In this document: positions 17,037 to 25,232 of the stretch, piece by piece
Position numbering within the stretch: position 1 is the stretch's first letter
Layout: every line of letters starts with the position of its first letter
Assembly (NCBI RefSeq): GCF_900105395.1
Contig: NZ_LT629775.1
Coordinates: 1-64,000, forward strand
Length of the DNA: 64,000 bases
Direction of reading: 5' to 3'
Source: Streptomyces sp. TLI_053
GTDB taxonomy: Bacteria > Actinomycetota > Actinomycetes > Streptomycetales > Streptomycetaceae
Made by a program: the position numbers and the translations under genes
The notes under the pieces: generated by a model
What the model was told of the DNA's origin: nothing
Database searches by the model: none
Seen by the model: the letters and a program-made list of their open reading frames with translations, nothing else

Positions 17037-19489
17037 CAGTTCCCGCCTTCCTCAATGTCGGTGCCGGCCTGCTCCTGCCGGAGCGCGATGCCGTCGGTGG
17101 TGTAGTGGTGGACCAGCTTGGAGGGGTGCTCCCGGCGCTCCATCACCTCGACCACGGCCGCCAGCGGGATCGAGGACTCGTGCTTGTGGCTGCCCGGCGC
17201 GATGCCCAGGCGCAGCGCGCCGGGGACCGGGGTGCCGTCCTCCTTGACCGGCAGGAGCTCCAGCGGGGAGGGGTCGTCGGCGGCGTACAGGTACGAGTCG
17301 ACGTTGACCGCGAAGGGGGCCCGGCCGGTGAGCTGGAAGGTCTTGCGCAGGCGGCGGTGGGCGGCGATGCGGGCGGCGGCGATGATGTGGAAGCGCAGCT
17401 CGGGGCGGTAGGACCAGGCGGCGGCGATCTTCTCCAGCCACGTGGCGTCGTCGAGGTGGCGGGCCGAGTCGGCCCACTTGCCGATCCCGCCCTTGTAGAT
17501 GGACTTGTAGAGCCCGGCGAGGACCAGGGCGTCCGCGCGGACCGGGTCACCTCCGGTGTCCTTGTGGACCGCGTAGGCGGCCAGGAACTCGGTCGGGCTC
17601 TGGCCGTCGGTCAGGCCAAGGTCGGCGTAGGCGCGCTTGTACCCGGCGCGGATCCGGCCGGTCCACTCCTTGAGCAGCGGAGCGGTATGCGTGCTGAGGT
17701 ACGCCACGGTGATGGTGGCCGGGTCGAAGCCGTAGGTGGTGGCCATGTAGGCGACGGTCGGGGTGGCGTACCAGCCGGGTCCGGTGGGGGGCTGGCCGTG
17801 GAAGGTCGCCGGGTGCGGCAGCAGGGGGTCGGTCTCGGTGGTGGTGAAGTCGCACCACCACAGGCCGGCGGTCTTGCCGTCCCAGGCCGGGTGCTCCACG
17901 TACTGGTACGGGCCGATCGGCAGGCGCAGGGAGTCGGTGACGGACAGGTAGGAGGCGCAGACGTCGACCGCGACCGCCCACGGGCGGGCGGCCTCGTCGG
18001 GGGTGAGCTCGCGGGCCCACCACTTGTAGTCCTCCTCCTCGCACAGCGCCTCACCGCGCGAGAGCAGCTCGCGGGTGAGCGGGTGGCGGGCGCCGGCGGC
18101 CGGGGGCACGCACAGGTCCCCGGTCGGCAGGGCGCCCTCGCGCAGATGCGAGGACCACTCCCCCGTCACCTGGTCCCGGGTCCACTCCACCCGGGGTCGC
18201 ACCGCGTCCAGGAGCAGCATCGCGGTGGAGGCGGTGGTCGCGCCGGGGGCGACACCGAGGTCGGTGGTGAAGGCGCGGTAGCGGCGGGCCAGGGTGAGCC
18301 CATCCTTGGCGCCGTCGGGGGCGGTGGCCAGCGGGGCGGCCAGCGCGCTGACGGCCTGCTGGCGGCCGTCGCCCTGGCCCAGCCACGGCGCGATGGTGAC
18401 CCGCACCGAGGTCTTCGGACCACCGGCCGACCCGGCACGCCGGAAGACGTGGAAGGACGGGCCGATCTGGTCGCTGATCTCCATGCCGACCGTGGCGGCG
18501 GCCTTCACCAACTTGGTGTGCAGCGCGGTCAGGGCCTTCTCCGTGGTCGGGAGTGCGGTGGGCAGGCCGAGCTGCTTGAGCGCGGCAGCGGTCAGGCAGA
18601 CCATGCCGTCGCCCCCGCGTCCGGCCGGGTGGGACCGGTCGACGCGCAGCGGCAGCCCGGTGCCCAACCACGCGAACCAGTCACCCAGCTTCGTCCCGGC
18701 CGGGGCCGGGACCTGCGGGACGTCCAGCACCCAGCCACCGCCGTCGGCGACGTCCAGCGCGACCGCCGGCCACCAACGCGCAGCAGCAGCGGACGGAGCA
18801 GCGGTCGGGCCGGAGGAGCGCGGTGCAGCCGGGCGGCTGGCGGGACGGGACGTCGCCGGGCGCGCCTTGGCTGTCGGAGCCGGGGACGTGGTGGGTGCGG
18901 GCCGGACCGGCGCCGAGGCGACAGAAGCGGGCGCGGCCGGGGCCGAGGCGGTCGGAGCCTGGTCCGCCGGAGCCGGGACAGGCTGCTGGACGGCCGTGGC
19001 GGCGGCCTCGGGCGCCGGGGCGGCGGGGCGGCAGAACCCGCCCAGGTGCATCGGGCGGCCCTGGGCCCGGTAGACGGAGGGCTGGCCGCACTGCACGCAC
19101 GGCGCCGCCGGTCCCATCACCAGCGAGCCGTCCGGGTTCTGGTCGAGCAGCGGGACCACCAGGCCGTCCGTGGCCTCCTGGGCGGGCGCCGGGGCGGTGA
19201 ACGCCTGCGGCACAGCCGGGCCGGGAGCAGCTGCGGGCTGCGCGGCGGGGAAGCGCTCCGCCAGGCCCGCCAAAAGCCGCGCGTAGGCCGGGGCGATGTC
19301 CGGGCCCGGGACGGCGGATCCGTCCTCCCAGCCCTTCACCAGAGCCGAGTCCACCCGCAGCGCCGCCGCGATCTGCGCGGGCGTCAGCCCAGCCGCCAGA
19401 CGCAGCCGCGCCCGCTCAGCCGGCAGCGGCAGGCCAGTGTTGACGGCCGCCAGCAGGGCATCCACGGAGTCGAACAGGTCATCCGACAT
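17036..19489 (-). CDS. tap: Telomere-associated protein Tap
   Basis: 817 residues. Tap binds the telomere 3' overhang and recruits Tpg. Residues 20-75 carry a helix-turn-helix (LRLAAGLTPAQIAAALRVDS). A CVQCGQPSVYRAQGRPMHLG zinc-type motif follows near residue 135, then a Pro/Ala linker (about 150-230), and a long conserved C-terminal domain with YLYAADDPSPLELLPV and LRLGIAPGSHKHESSIPL. The overlap with tpg and their order identify it securely. Its presence implies a linear replicon or a chromosomal arm insertion derived from one. Confidence 0.9.
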   Translation of the reverse strand: MSDDLFDSVDALLAAVNTGLPLPAERARLRLAAGLTPAQIAAALRVDSALVKGWEDGSAVPGPDIAPAYARLLAGLAERFPAAQPAAAPGPAVPQAFTAPAPAQEATDGLVVPLLDQNPDGSLVMGPAAPCVQCGQPSVYRAQGRPMHLGGFCRPAAPAPEAAATAVQQPVPAPADQAPTASAPAAPASVASAPVRPAPTTSPAPTAKARPATSRPASRPAAPRSSGPTAAPSAAAARWWPAVALDVADGGGWVLDVPQVPAPAGTKLGDWFAWLGTGLPLRVDRSHPAGRGGDGMVCLTAAALKQLGLPTALPTTEKALTALHTKLVKAAATVGMEISDQIGPSFHVFRRAGSAGGPKTSVRVTIAPWLGQGDGRQQAVSALAAPLATAPDGAKDGLTLARRYRAFTTDLGVAPGATTASTAMLLLDAVRPRVEWTRDQVTGEWSSHLREGALPTGDLCVPPAAGARHPLTRELLSRGEALCEEEDYKWWARELTPDEAARPWAVAVDVCASYLSVTDSLRLPIGPYQYVEHPAWDGKTAGLWWCDFTTTETDPLLPHPATFHGQPPTGPGWYATPTVAYMATTYGFDPATITVAYLSTHTAPLLKEWTGRIRAGYKRAYADLGLTDGQSPTEFLAAYAVHKDTGGDPVRADALVLAGLYKSIYKGGIGKWADSARHLDDATWLEKIAAAWSYRPELRFHIIAAARIAAHRRLRKTFQLTGRAPFAVNVDSYLYAADDPSPLELLPVKEDGTPVPGALRLGIAPGSHKHESSIPLAAVVEVMERREHPSKLVHHYTTDGIALRQEQAGTDIEEGGN

Positions 19490-19503
19490 CAGGGCCGGTC
19501 TCC

Positions 19504-20139
19504 TCAGCGTCCGTTGGGTCGGGTCGGGTCGACACGGGGGTCGCCGAACAGGGCGTCGAAAACCTGCTCGGTAAGGCAGGCGATCGGGCCCCGGTCGGGG
19601 CGCAGGGTGTAGCCAGCGGTGCGTCCGAGGTCGGCCACCGCGATCGGGACCTGCGGCCGGTAGTAGAACTCGAGTTCCCGGCCGGCGAACCCGGTGGGCT
19701 CGACCCCGTCCTGTGCGGGGCTGGACGCCAAGGTGAACGACGGCAGGTCGGCCACCTCGTCCTCGGCGGCCAGGTGCAGCACACCGTCGTCGGTCGTGCG
19801 GAACGCAACCGCCAGGTCCACGCCGCCGGCCCGGCGGTCGCGCGGCAACCCGTGGCCCTCCAGCACCCGGCCCAGCTGCGAGGGCGCCATGCCGGCCGCA
19901 AGTCCCAGGGCGCGCCGGTTGGAATAGCTGTCGCTGGCGTCCGCGCGCGACATCGCCAACTCCTTGACCACGCCCAAGTGCTGGATGACCCGGCCAATGC
20001 CAGCCACCAGGGCGGTCAGCTCATCGAAGTCGGAGGCCTGCGGCGGCTCCACCAACCGCTCGCCACGCAGCGCCGCGAGCAGCGCCCGACCAAGATCGTC
20101 GTGCACCTCGACCCGCTCACCGCCGATACTGATTATCAC
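19504..20139 (-). CDS. Hypothetical protein upstream of tap
   Basis: 211 residues, family not recognised. The N-terminus (IISIGGERVEVHDDLGRALL) is beta-rich, a helical middle contains RALGLAAGMAPSQLGRVLEGHG, and the C-terminus has no clear motif. It ends 14 bases before the tap start and lies in the same direction, so it probably belongs to the tap-tpg operon and may be a regulator or accessory factor of telomere maintenance. An AT-richer leader (20140-20175) probably holds the operon promoter. Confidence 0.7.
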   Translation of the reverse strand: MIISIGGERVEVHDDLGRALLAALRGERLVEPPQASDFDELTALVAGIGRVIQHLGVVKELAMSRADASDSYSNRRALGLAAGMAPSQLGRVLEGHGLPRDRRAGGVDLAVAFRTTDDGVLHLAAEDEVADLPSFTLASSPAQDGVEPTGFAGRELEFYYRPQVPIAVADLGRTAGYTLRPDRGPIACLTEQVFDALFGDPRVDPTRPNGR

Positions 20140-20322
20140 GAGAGCTCCCCCAAACAGTAGAACATAACCAAATGCTACGGGCGTCCGCTCTTGGATCCAA
20201 AGAGGAAAGGGCGCGTACCAGCGCCACGCGCCCCCTGGTCTCCGTCATCCGCCTTTCCGAGCGCGCCAGACCTGTCCTGACACAGGCAGGCGCATTGTCA
20301 GCGGGGGTTGGTAGCCTCCGCC

Positions 20323-20943
20323 ATGACTTTTCCGCTCGCCACCTTTCTGGGCACCGCCAGCGCGCTCGGCAGTGCGATAGCCACAGGACTCGCCCTCTTG
20401 TCGTCTCGTCGATCGAACGAGGCTTCGCGGGCCGCGAACCGCACCGCCGACTCGCTTGCCGCGATCGAGCATGACCGCTGGCACCGGGAACTCACCCCGC
20501 AGATCCAGCTCACCTTCGTGCCCGACACGAGCACTCTTCAGGTCAAGCTGACCGGCCCCGTCGGCCTGGACCGCCTGGACCAAGTCGTCGTCACCGTGCA
20601 GAACGAGGCCGGCGTCGACCACACCGGGCATTCCCACCTCGGTGGTTCACCGTCCGAGGAGGAACTCGCCGCGGTCGTGTGGTCGCCGCTGCGCCTGAAG
20701 CCAGGCGTCAATGAGGCCGACCGGCTCGGCCGGGTCTCGGGAACGTTCGCCTTGGAGGCCGGGGATCACCAGCCGCTCGCGATGGAGCCGAGCCTCGCAC
20801 CGCACTGGAACACCGGCTCCTGGACGCGGCAGTGGGAGAACAAGCCACTGCGACTCAAGATCGAGTGCAGGCGGGACGGCCACAAACCGTGGTTCATCGT
20901 CGCCGAGGTGGCCGCCGTTGATCTCCGAACGCCGGCCACCTGA
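20323..20943 (+). CDS. Hypothetical membrane-anchored protein
   Basis: 206 residues from ATG 20323 (an upstream GTG at 20308 is in frame). Residues 2-24 (FPLATFLGTASALGSAIATG) form a single hydrophobic segment followed by SSRRSNEASRAANRTADSL, which fits one N-terminal membrane helix and a cytoplasmic domain. Residues 45-200 are a beta-rich domain of the kind common in Streptomyces hypothetical proteins with an N-terminal helix. No catalytic motif seen. Confidence 0.7.
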   Translation: MTFPLATFLGTASALGSAIATGLALLSSRRSNEASRAANRTADSLAAIEHDRWHRELTPQIQLTFVPDTSTLQVKLTGPVGLDRLDQVVVTVQNEAGVDHTGHSHLGGSPSEEELAAVVWSPLRLKPGVNEADRLGRVSGTFALEAGDHQPLAMEPSLAPHWNTGSWTRQWENKPLRLKIECRRDGHKPWFIVAEVAAVDLRTPAT

Positions 20944-21119
20944 CGACCAGACAAGGTCCTACAGGCCGCGCCCGTCCCCCTCCGCCGCGATAGCGCGGTG
21001 GGCCGGGACGGGAACGCCAGTGATCGTGTAGCGGGCGCCGTTGACGACGACGGCGCCGATCGGCCGGTCGGTCACCAGGACGCGGCCGCAGGCCGGGCCT
21101 CCGAGCAGGACGATTCGGT

Positions 21120-21282
21120 GGTTATCTACCTGCCCGCCACCGTTGACGACGGCAACCCGGGCGGCAAGTGCCTGGAACTGCCCGATTGGGCCACCGTCCA
21201 GGGGACACGCCTCGGAATCTGGGACTGCCCCGGCCTCCAGGCCAACCAGCAGTGGACGATCCAGCCCGAGCGGACACCCTGA
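21120..21282 (+). pseudogene. Fragment of ricin-type beta-trefoil lectin domain
   Basis: The last 55 codons before the stop at 21280-21282 read as one trefoil subdomain: GGKCLELPDWATVQGTRLGI, then WDCPGLQANQQWTIQ with the Q-x-W motif. No secreted enzyme or complete lectin precedes it; the sequence between 20944 and 21120 has no continuous partner. It is probably the 3' remnant of a secreted protein gene and is followed by a strong terminator. Confidence 0.55.
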
Positions 21283-21321
21283 CACCACAACCCGCTCCCC
21301 CCACCACGACTGAGCGCTGAA

Positions 21322-21360
21322 CAGGTCACGGTCCTCGCATCCCACGAGGACCGTGACCTG
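21322..21360 (+). terminator. Strong hairpin terminator (16-bp perfect stem)
   Basis: CAGGTCACGGTCCTCG (21322-21337) pairs perfectly with 21345-21360 across a 7-base loop. It lies 40 bases after the lectin fragment's stop. There is no U-tract, as is usual in streptomycete terminators. Confidence 0.75.
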
Positions 21361-21542
21361 CATGCATCCCGCACACGGGCGCCACCGGACCTCCCGCGGG
21401 CCGACCGGCACACACCTCGCATCAAGAGCACCGCCTGCCGACCGAGGTTCGTGCGCCGCAGGGTGGTGGTGTTCGTGGCCGGGTAGGCCGTCAGCCCCGA
21501 GTCGCTCGTCGTGGACCTGGTGCATGCCGCGCTCCCCGGACG

Positions 21543-22049
21543 TCAGCCGGCGGCCGGCGGCCGGGTTCGCAGGTCGGCGTGAACGGTTTTGCCGTGCGGT
21601 TCGGGGGTGGCGCCCCAGTGGCCACCGGTGAGGTGGTGGACGAGGGCCATGCCACGGCCGGACTCGGCGGTGGGGCCGGCATCGATCAGGCACGGCAGGA
21701 CCCGGGAGCCGTCGCGGACGCTGATCCTCACGCACTGGTCGGTGACGCGGGCGACGGTGACGGTCATCTTCAGGCAGCAGCCGGTGTTCGCGGCGTTGCC
21801 GACCAGCTCACTCGTGATGAGCTCGGCGGCCTCGGCCAGGTTCTCAAAGCCCCAGCCCTGCAGGGTCGTGCGCACGTGGCGGCGCGCCGCAGTGGCGGAC
21901 TGCGGCTCGTAGGGCAACGACGTCTCGGCAGTGTCCGCAGCCGACGGAGGCGCGTGGCTGTCGACGGCCTTCGCTGTTCCTCTCCCGTTCCTCGACGCCG
22001 CCGTCGGCGGGGCCACACCCGGTGGGCGGGGCGCGGGGTGGGTGGTCAT
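21543..22049 (-). CDS. Histidine-kinase-like ATP-binding (RsbW-type) protein
   Basis: 168 residues. After a disordered 45-residue start it has the short HATPase fold typical of the many Streptomyces anti-sigma-like ATPases: AARRHVRTTLQGWGFENLAE, AELITSELVGNAANTGC (N box), RISVRDGSRVLP, then AESGRGMALVHHLTGGHWGA (G box). It probably acts as a serine kinase or anti-sigma regulator. It forms a possible regulatory neighbourhood with the XRE/DUF5753 genes upstream. Confidence 0.85.
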   Translation of the reverse strand: MTTHPAPRPPGVAPPTAASRNGRGTAKAVDSHAPPSAADTAETSLPYEPQSATAARRHVRTTLQGWGFENLAEAAELITSELVGNAANTGCCLKMTVTVARVTDQCVRISVRDGSRVLPCLIDAGPTAESGRGMALVHHLTGGHWGATPEPHGKTVHADLRTRPPAAG

Positions 22050-22213
22050 GGTGGGCTCCGTTCTGTCGTTGACGGCGGCCGGTGCGTGGGCCCTGCGGGG
22101 GCGGGCCCACGCACCGGCGCCGAACTCGCCACCCGCACTGGGAAGGCCCGGCCATCCGGCCCGTCACCGTGGGCGACGGATAGACCGTAGGGAGTGACGG
22201 TATTCACGTTCAA

Positions 22214-22233
22214 CGTGTTTGCACGTGTTTGCA
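22214..22233. repeat. Tandem 10-bp repeat in promoter region
   Basis: CGTGTTTGCA occurs twice in direct succession between the ATPase start (22049) and the DUF5753 gene end (22239), just after a TTCACGTTCAACGTG inverted motif. It could be a regulator site for the ATPase gene. Confidence 0.4.
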
Positions 22234-22238
22234 GAAGT

Positions 22239-23087
22239 TCAGCCCAGGGAGGCGGCGGCCCTGGAGATCAGGGCCCGTGCCTTGGCACCGTGGACCGCGA
22301 AGCCGTTGAGTCTCTCGAACGCGCTCGCGTAGAGCGAGAGATCGCTAGGTGCGGTGAGGGTCACCTGCGCGGACAGCAGTTCCACCCCGCCCTCGGTGTC
22401 GTCGAAGATGTTGAACGTTTCCACAGGCCACATGGTGCGCTGCGCGGTGAACGGGATGACGCCGAGTGAGACGGTCGGCAACGTCATAGCGGCCCGTAGG
22501 TGCTCCAGTTGCTCGGCCATGGTCGCGACGGTCCCGAGGCGGTAGTAGAGGACGGACTCCTCCACCAGGATCGCGAAGCGGTGGCGGCCGGTGCGCACGA
22601 CGTGGGAGCGGGCCATGCGCGCCCTCACGGCGTCGGCGACGTCGTCGGGAGTGCGACGGAAGTCTGCGACCGTGGTGAGCAGGGCGGTGGCGTATGCCTC
22701 GGTCTGCAGGACGCCCGGCACGACGCGGGAGGAGTAGGAGCGGAAGTGCCGGGTGCGCTCGTAGAGGGGGGTCGCGGATTCCTGGAGGCGGCGCAGGCCC
22801 GTACGGGTGAGGCGGCGCCACTCGACGTACATGGAGTCCACAGCCCGGTTGGCGGCGATCAGGTCCTCGGCCTGGTCGTCGGAGCCGCAGGCCGCGCACC
22901 AGGTGCGGATGTCGGCGTCCGAGGGCGCAGTGCGGGCGTTGACGATGCGGGAGGTCTTGGCGCCGTCCCAGCCGCACCGGGCGGCCAGCTCCCGTCCTTG
23001 CAGGCCGGCGTCCTGCATGATCTCACGCAGCCGCGCGGCGACGGCCAGGCGGGCTTCCTGGGCGCTGGAGGACGGGGAGGCGGGCAC
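22239..23087 (-). CDS. XRE helix-turn-helix regulator, DUF5753 family
   Basis: 282 residues from GTG 23087; the frame extends to 23150, but that leader overlaps the preceding gene. Residues 10-70 are the HTH (LQGRELAARCGWDGAKTSRI). The rest is the DUF5753 ligand-like domain with YSSRVVPGVLQTEAYATALL, RFAILVEESVLYYRLGT and SLGVIPF. Such proteins pair with a DUF6879 or small acidic partner in Streptomyces, as here. Confidence 0.88.
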   Translation of the reverse strand: MPASPSSSAQEARLAVAARLREIMQDAGLQGRELAARCGWDGAKTSRIVNARTAPSDADIRTWCAACGSDDQAEDLIAANRAVDSMYVEWRRLTRTGLRRLQESATPLYERTRHFRSYSSRVVPGVLQTEAYATALLTTVADFRRTPDDVADAVRARMARSHVVRTGRHRFAILVEESVLYYRLGTVATMAEQLEHLRAAMTLPTVSLGVIPFTAQRTMWPVETFNIFDDTEGGVELLSAQVTLTAPSDLSLYASAFERLNGFAVHGAKARALISRAAASLG

Positions 23088-23110
23088 TGGGCTCGTTGTC
23101 CGGTCGGGTG

Positions 23111-23635
23111 TCAGAGGGTGTACTGCTCGTGCGGCACGGCGCGCTCCCACACGGCCTCGAACGCGTCCGCGCAGAGCTTCGCGACGGCTGGCTCATGGCG
23201 CATCTCCGATCCGGCGGAGGCGCCGTCGCCGGTGAAGTGGTTGAAGCGTACCGTGGTCCGGTCGAACAGCCAGAAGTCGTTCCCGGGCAGTGCGAGGTCG
23301 GAGGCGCGGCGGCGCGGCAGCCAGCGGACCTGCTCGCCGGCGGTGACGTTGACGATGGTCCCGGCGTGCTCGTAGCGGATGTACTCGGTGACCGGCTCGG
23401 AAACGATTCGAACCCGGCGCATCGCAACGCCTCGGGCGACTGTGGCCCGGACCATCGACACCCAGCCGGACCAGGCCGCGCCCTCGGGGTCGAGATCCGG
23501 GTGCACACCGGTCCGCCGGAATTCCTCGAACTCGGCGGCCTCGCTGGCGATGCCGTAGGAGTCACGCATCTCCAGGTGCACTGCGGAATGCCGGGCGGCG
23601 GCCAGCAGCTCAGAGAAGGCCTTCACGTTCGGCAT
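23111..23635 (-). CDS. DUF6879 family protein
   Basis: 174 residues. Recognised by the pattern FEEFRRTGVHPDLDPEGAAW, GVAMRRVRIVSEPVTEYIRY, GEQVRWLPRR and DFWLFDRTTVRFNHFTGDG. The function is unknown; the family almost always accompanies an HTH-DUF5753 regulator, as downstream here. Its start overlaps the end of the next upstream gene by 26 bases, so the three are co-translated. Confidence 0.82.
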   Translation of the reverse strand: MPNVKAFSELLAAARHSAVHLEMRDSYGIASEAAEFEEFRRTGVHPDLDPEGAAWSGWVSMVRATVARGVAMRRVRIVSEPVTEYIRYEHAGTIVNVTAGEQVRWLPRRRASDLALPGNDFWLFDRTTVRFNHFTGDGASAGSEMRHEPAVAKLCADAFEAVWERAVPHEQYTL

Positions 23636-23873
23636 CGTCCAGCGCCTTCCTGATGACCTGAGCCATGCGTAGCGGGATACGGGTCACGTTTTCGTGGTCG
23701 GGGATGCCGACCGTGTGGCCGGGCACCCACGAGGTCGTACCGATCTCCGCCAGGAGCTCCTCGCCGGGTTTGAGGCCCTGAAGGACCAGCTCTCTCGCTT
23801 TGTCGTCGACCCACACCATTGGGCTCTCGTCCTTGCCCGTGCTGGAGTCCACTCCAGCGAACCGTAGCGTCAT
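23610..23873 (-). CDS. Small hypothetical protein of the DUF6879/DUF5753 module
   Basis: 87 residues from ATG 23873 (MTLRFAGVDSSTGKDESPMVW). ATG 23912 is in frame but gives a poor leader. It contains VPGHTVGIPDHENVTRIPLRMAQVIRKAL. It is the first gene of the three-gene regulatory operon. No known fold assigned. Confidence 0.7.
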   Translation of the reverse strand: MTLRFAGVDSSTGKDESPMVWVDDKARELVLQGLKPGEELLAEIGTTSWVPGHTVGIPDHENVTRIPLRMAQVIRKALDDAEREGLL

Positions 23874-24080
23874 GATGCCCTCCCGTACCAAGTCGGTTGC
23901 GCAGTTTTGCACGACACTTCACCCGATGGCGACGGTCCGTCAAGGGGGTGGAGGTGCAGATGGGCCCGGGCAGGAGCCGTCGCCGGGTGCCCGCGAGTGG
24001 CGCAGCGGTGTCGACACGCCGATCACAGCCCGATGGTGCAGCAGGAGTGGAGGTTCCGCTCGATCGGGCGCGCCTGTGCT

Positions 24081-24720
24081 TCAGGGTTGTGCGGCATCGC
24101 GCTGCATTTTCGATGTACGTCCGGCGGCCAGGGTGTTTCGAGCAGCATTGAGGTCACGGTCATGGCGGGTGCCGCACGCGCCGCACGTCCACGTGCGGAC
24201 GTTCAGCGGCTTGGGTCCGTCCAGGACCCCGCAGGTGGAACACACCTGCGATGTGGGGTTCGTACCGGTCGACGATGCCGACGTGCCGTCCGTAGCGGGC
24301 GGCTTTCTCCTCGAGCAGCCGCCGGAAGGGGGCCGTCCGGCGTCGTGCACGGACTTGGCCGGGCTCGTACGGCGAGGCCGCGCACGTTCAGGTCCTCCAC
24401 CGCCTGGGTTTAGCGGATGGTCCTGGTCGTCTGCCGGTGTGCCTGGTTCCTGCTGCCCTCGGCCTTGCGGGACAGGGCACGCTGCGCGGCATTGAGCTTC
24501 CTCTCGGCCTTCCGCAGGAAGCGGGGGTTGTCGATCACGGTGCCGTCGGACAACACGGGGTAGGCGGTCAGCCCGAGGTCGATCCCCACCTCGGTGTCCA
24601 GGACGGCCAGGTGCTGCGGTTCGACGTCCGCGACGAAGCCGGCGTGGTACCGGCCGGACGGGTCCAGGACCACCGCAGCGATCGGAACAAGCTCGGTTAC
24701 CGAGCGTGGTTGGTGTTCGG
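24081..24720 (-). pseudogene. tnpB: Decayed tnpB (IS200/IS605 family) gene
   Basis: Three pieces of a TnpB RNA-guided nuclease lie in different frames: VLDTEVGIDLGLTAYPVLSD with RFLRKAERKLNAAQRALSRK (first RuvC motif, around 24450-24620), VEDLNVRGLAVRA (second motif, around 24370-24400), and the zinc finger SQVCSTCG...TWTCGACGTRHDRDLNAARN (24110-24260). Frameshifts between them and the missing N-terminus make it a remnant. No intact tnpA is nearby. Confidence 0.8.
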
Positions 24721-24808
24721 TTCCGCCCCCCACGTCTGCGTCGCCTGCAGCAATTGCGTCGGACCGGCAGATCCGGCCGCCGCAGCGCTGGTGGGGGTCG
24801 CCTCCCAC

Positions 24809-25232
24809 CGCGTCAGCGCCCGAATCATCTCGGCGGAGCCGATCGTGCTCGGCGGCGACCGGCAGATGTACGAGTGGGAGACCTACGTCACCGTGCCCCT
24901 GGGACCAGGGTCAGAGCAAGCGCTCCGGCACCCGCGTCCTGTGTCCCGGAACAGGGATGGTCGAGGGAGCGCTCTTTCTGGACATCAGGAAGCGGCTGTC
25001 TCTGCCACAGGCACTCAGCGCCGAGCTGCTCCGACGCGAAGATCGGTCGGGCAGTGTTCTGCGGCATGGGGGCGGAAACGTCCTGTCCGTCCCGGAACCG
25101 GGCCCGGCCGCTCGGCAGCGGGTCTTCTTCGCCATCGACCGTACGGCGTCGGCCCGACCCCGTCGCCGACCCCGGGCTCTGCCAGCTGGCCAGGACCGGC
25201 ATGTGTGAGGCGTGGATTTGCGGCCGTGCCCG
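24809..25232. other. Unassigned interval, possible gene debris
   Basis: No gene with a credible start fits. A plus-strand stretch near 24800-24920 (SARIISAEPIVLGGDRQMYE) and another frame near 24950-25150 (VEGALFLDIRKRLSLPQALS) have coding-like composition, which could mean a frameshifted remnant, but I cannot name a family. Confidence 0.3.

Noticed and set aside
17105..19612. Long plus-strand open frame opposite tap
   Set aside because: Antisense to a clear tap gene; Gly/Arg/Val-rich composition is the usual GC-driven shadow.
20959..21735. Minus-strand frame across the lectin fragment and terminator
   Set aside because: Runs through a strong hairpin and has no family features.
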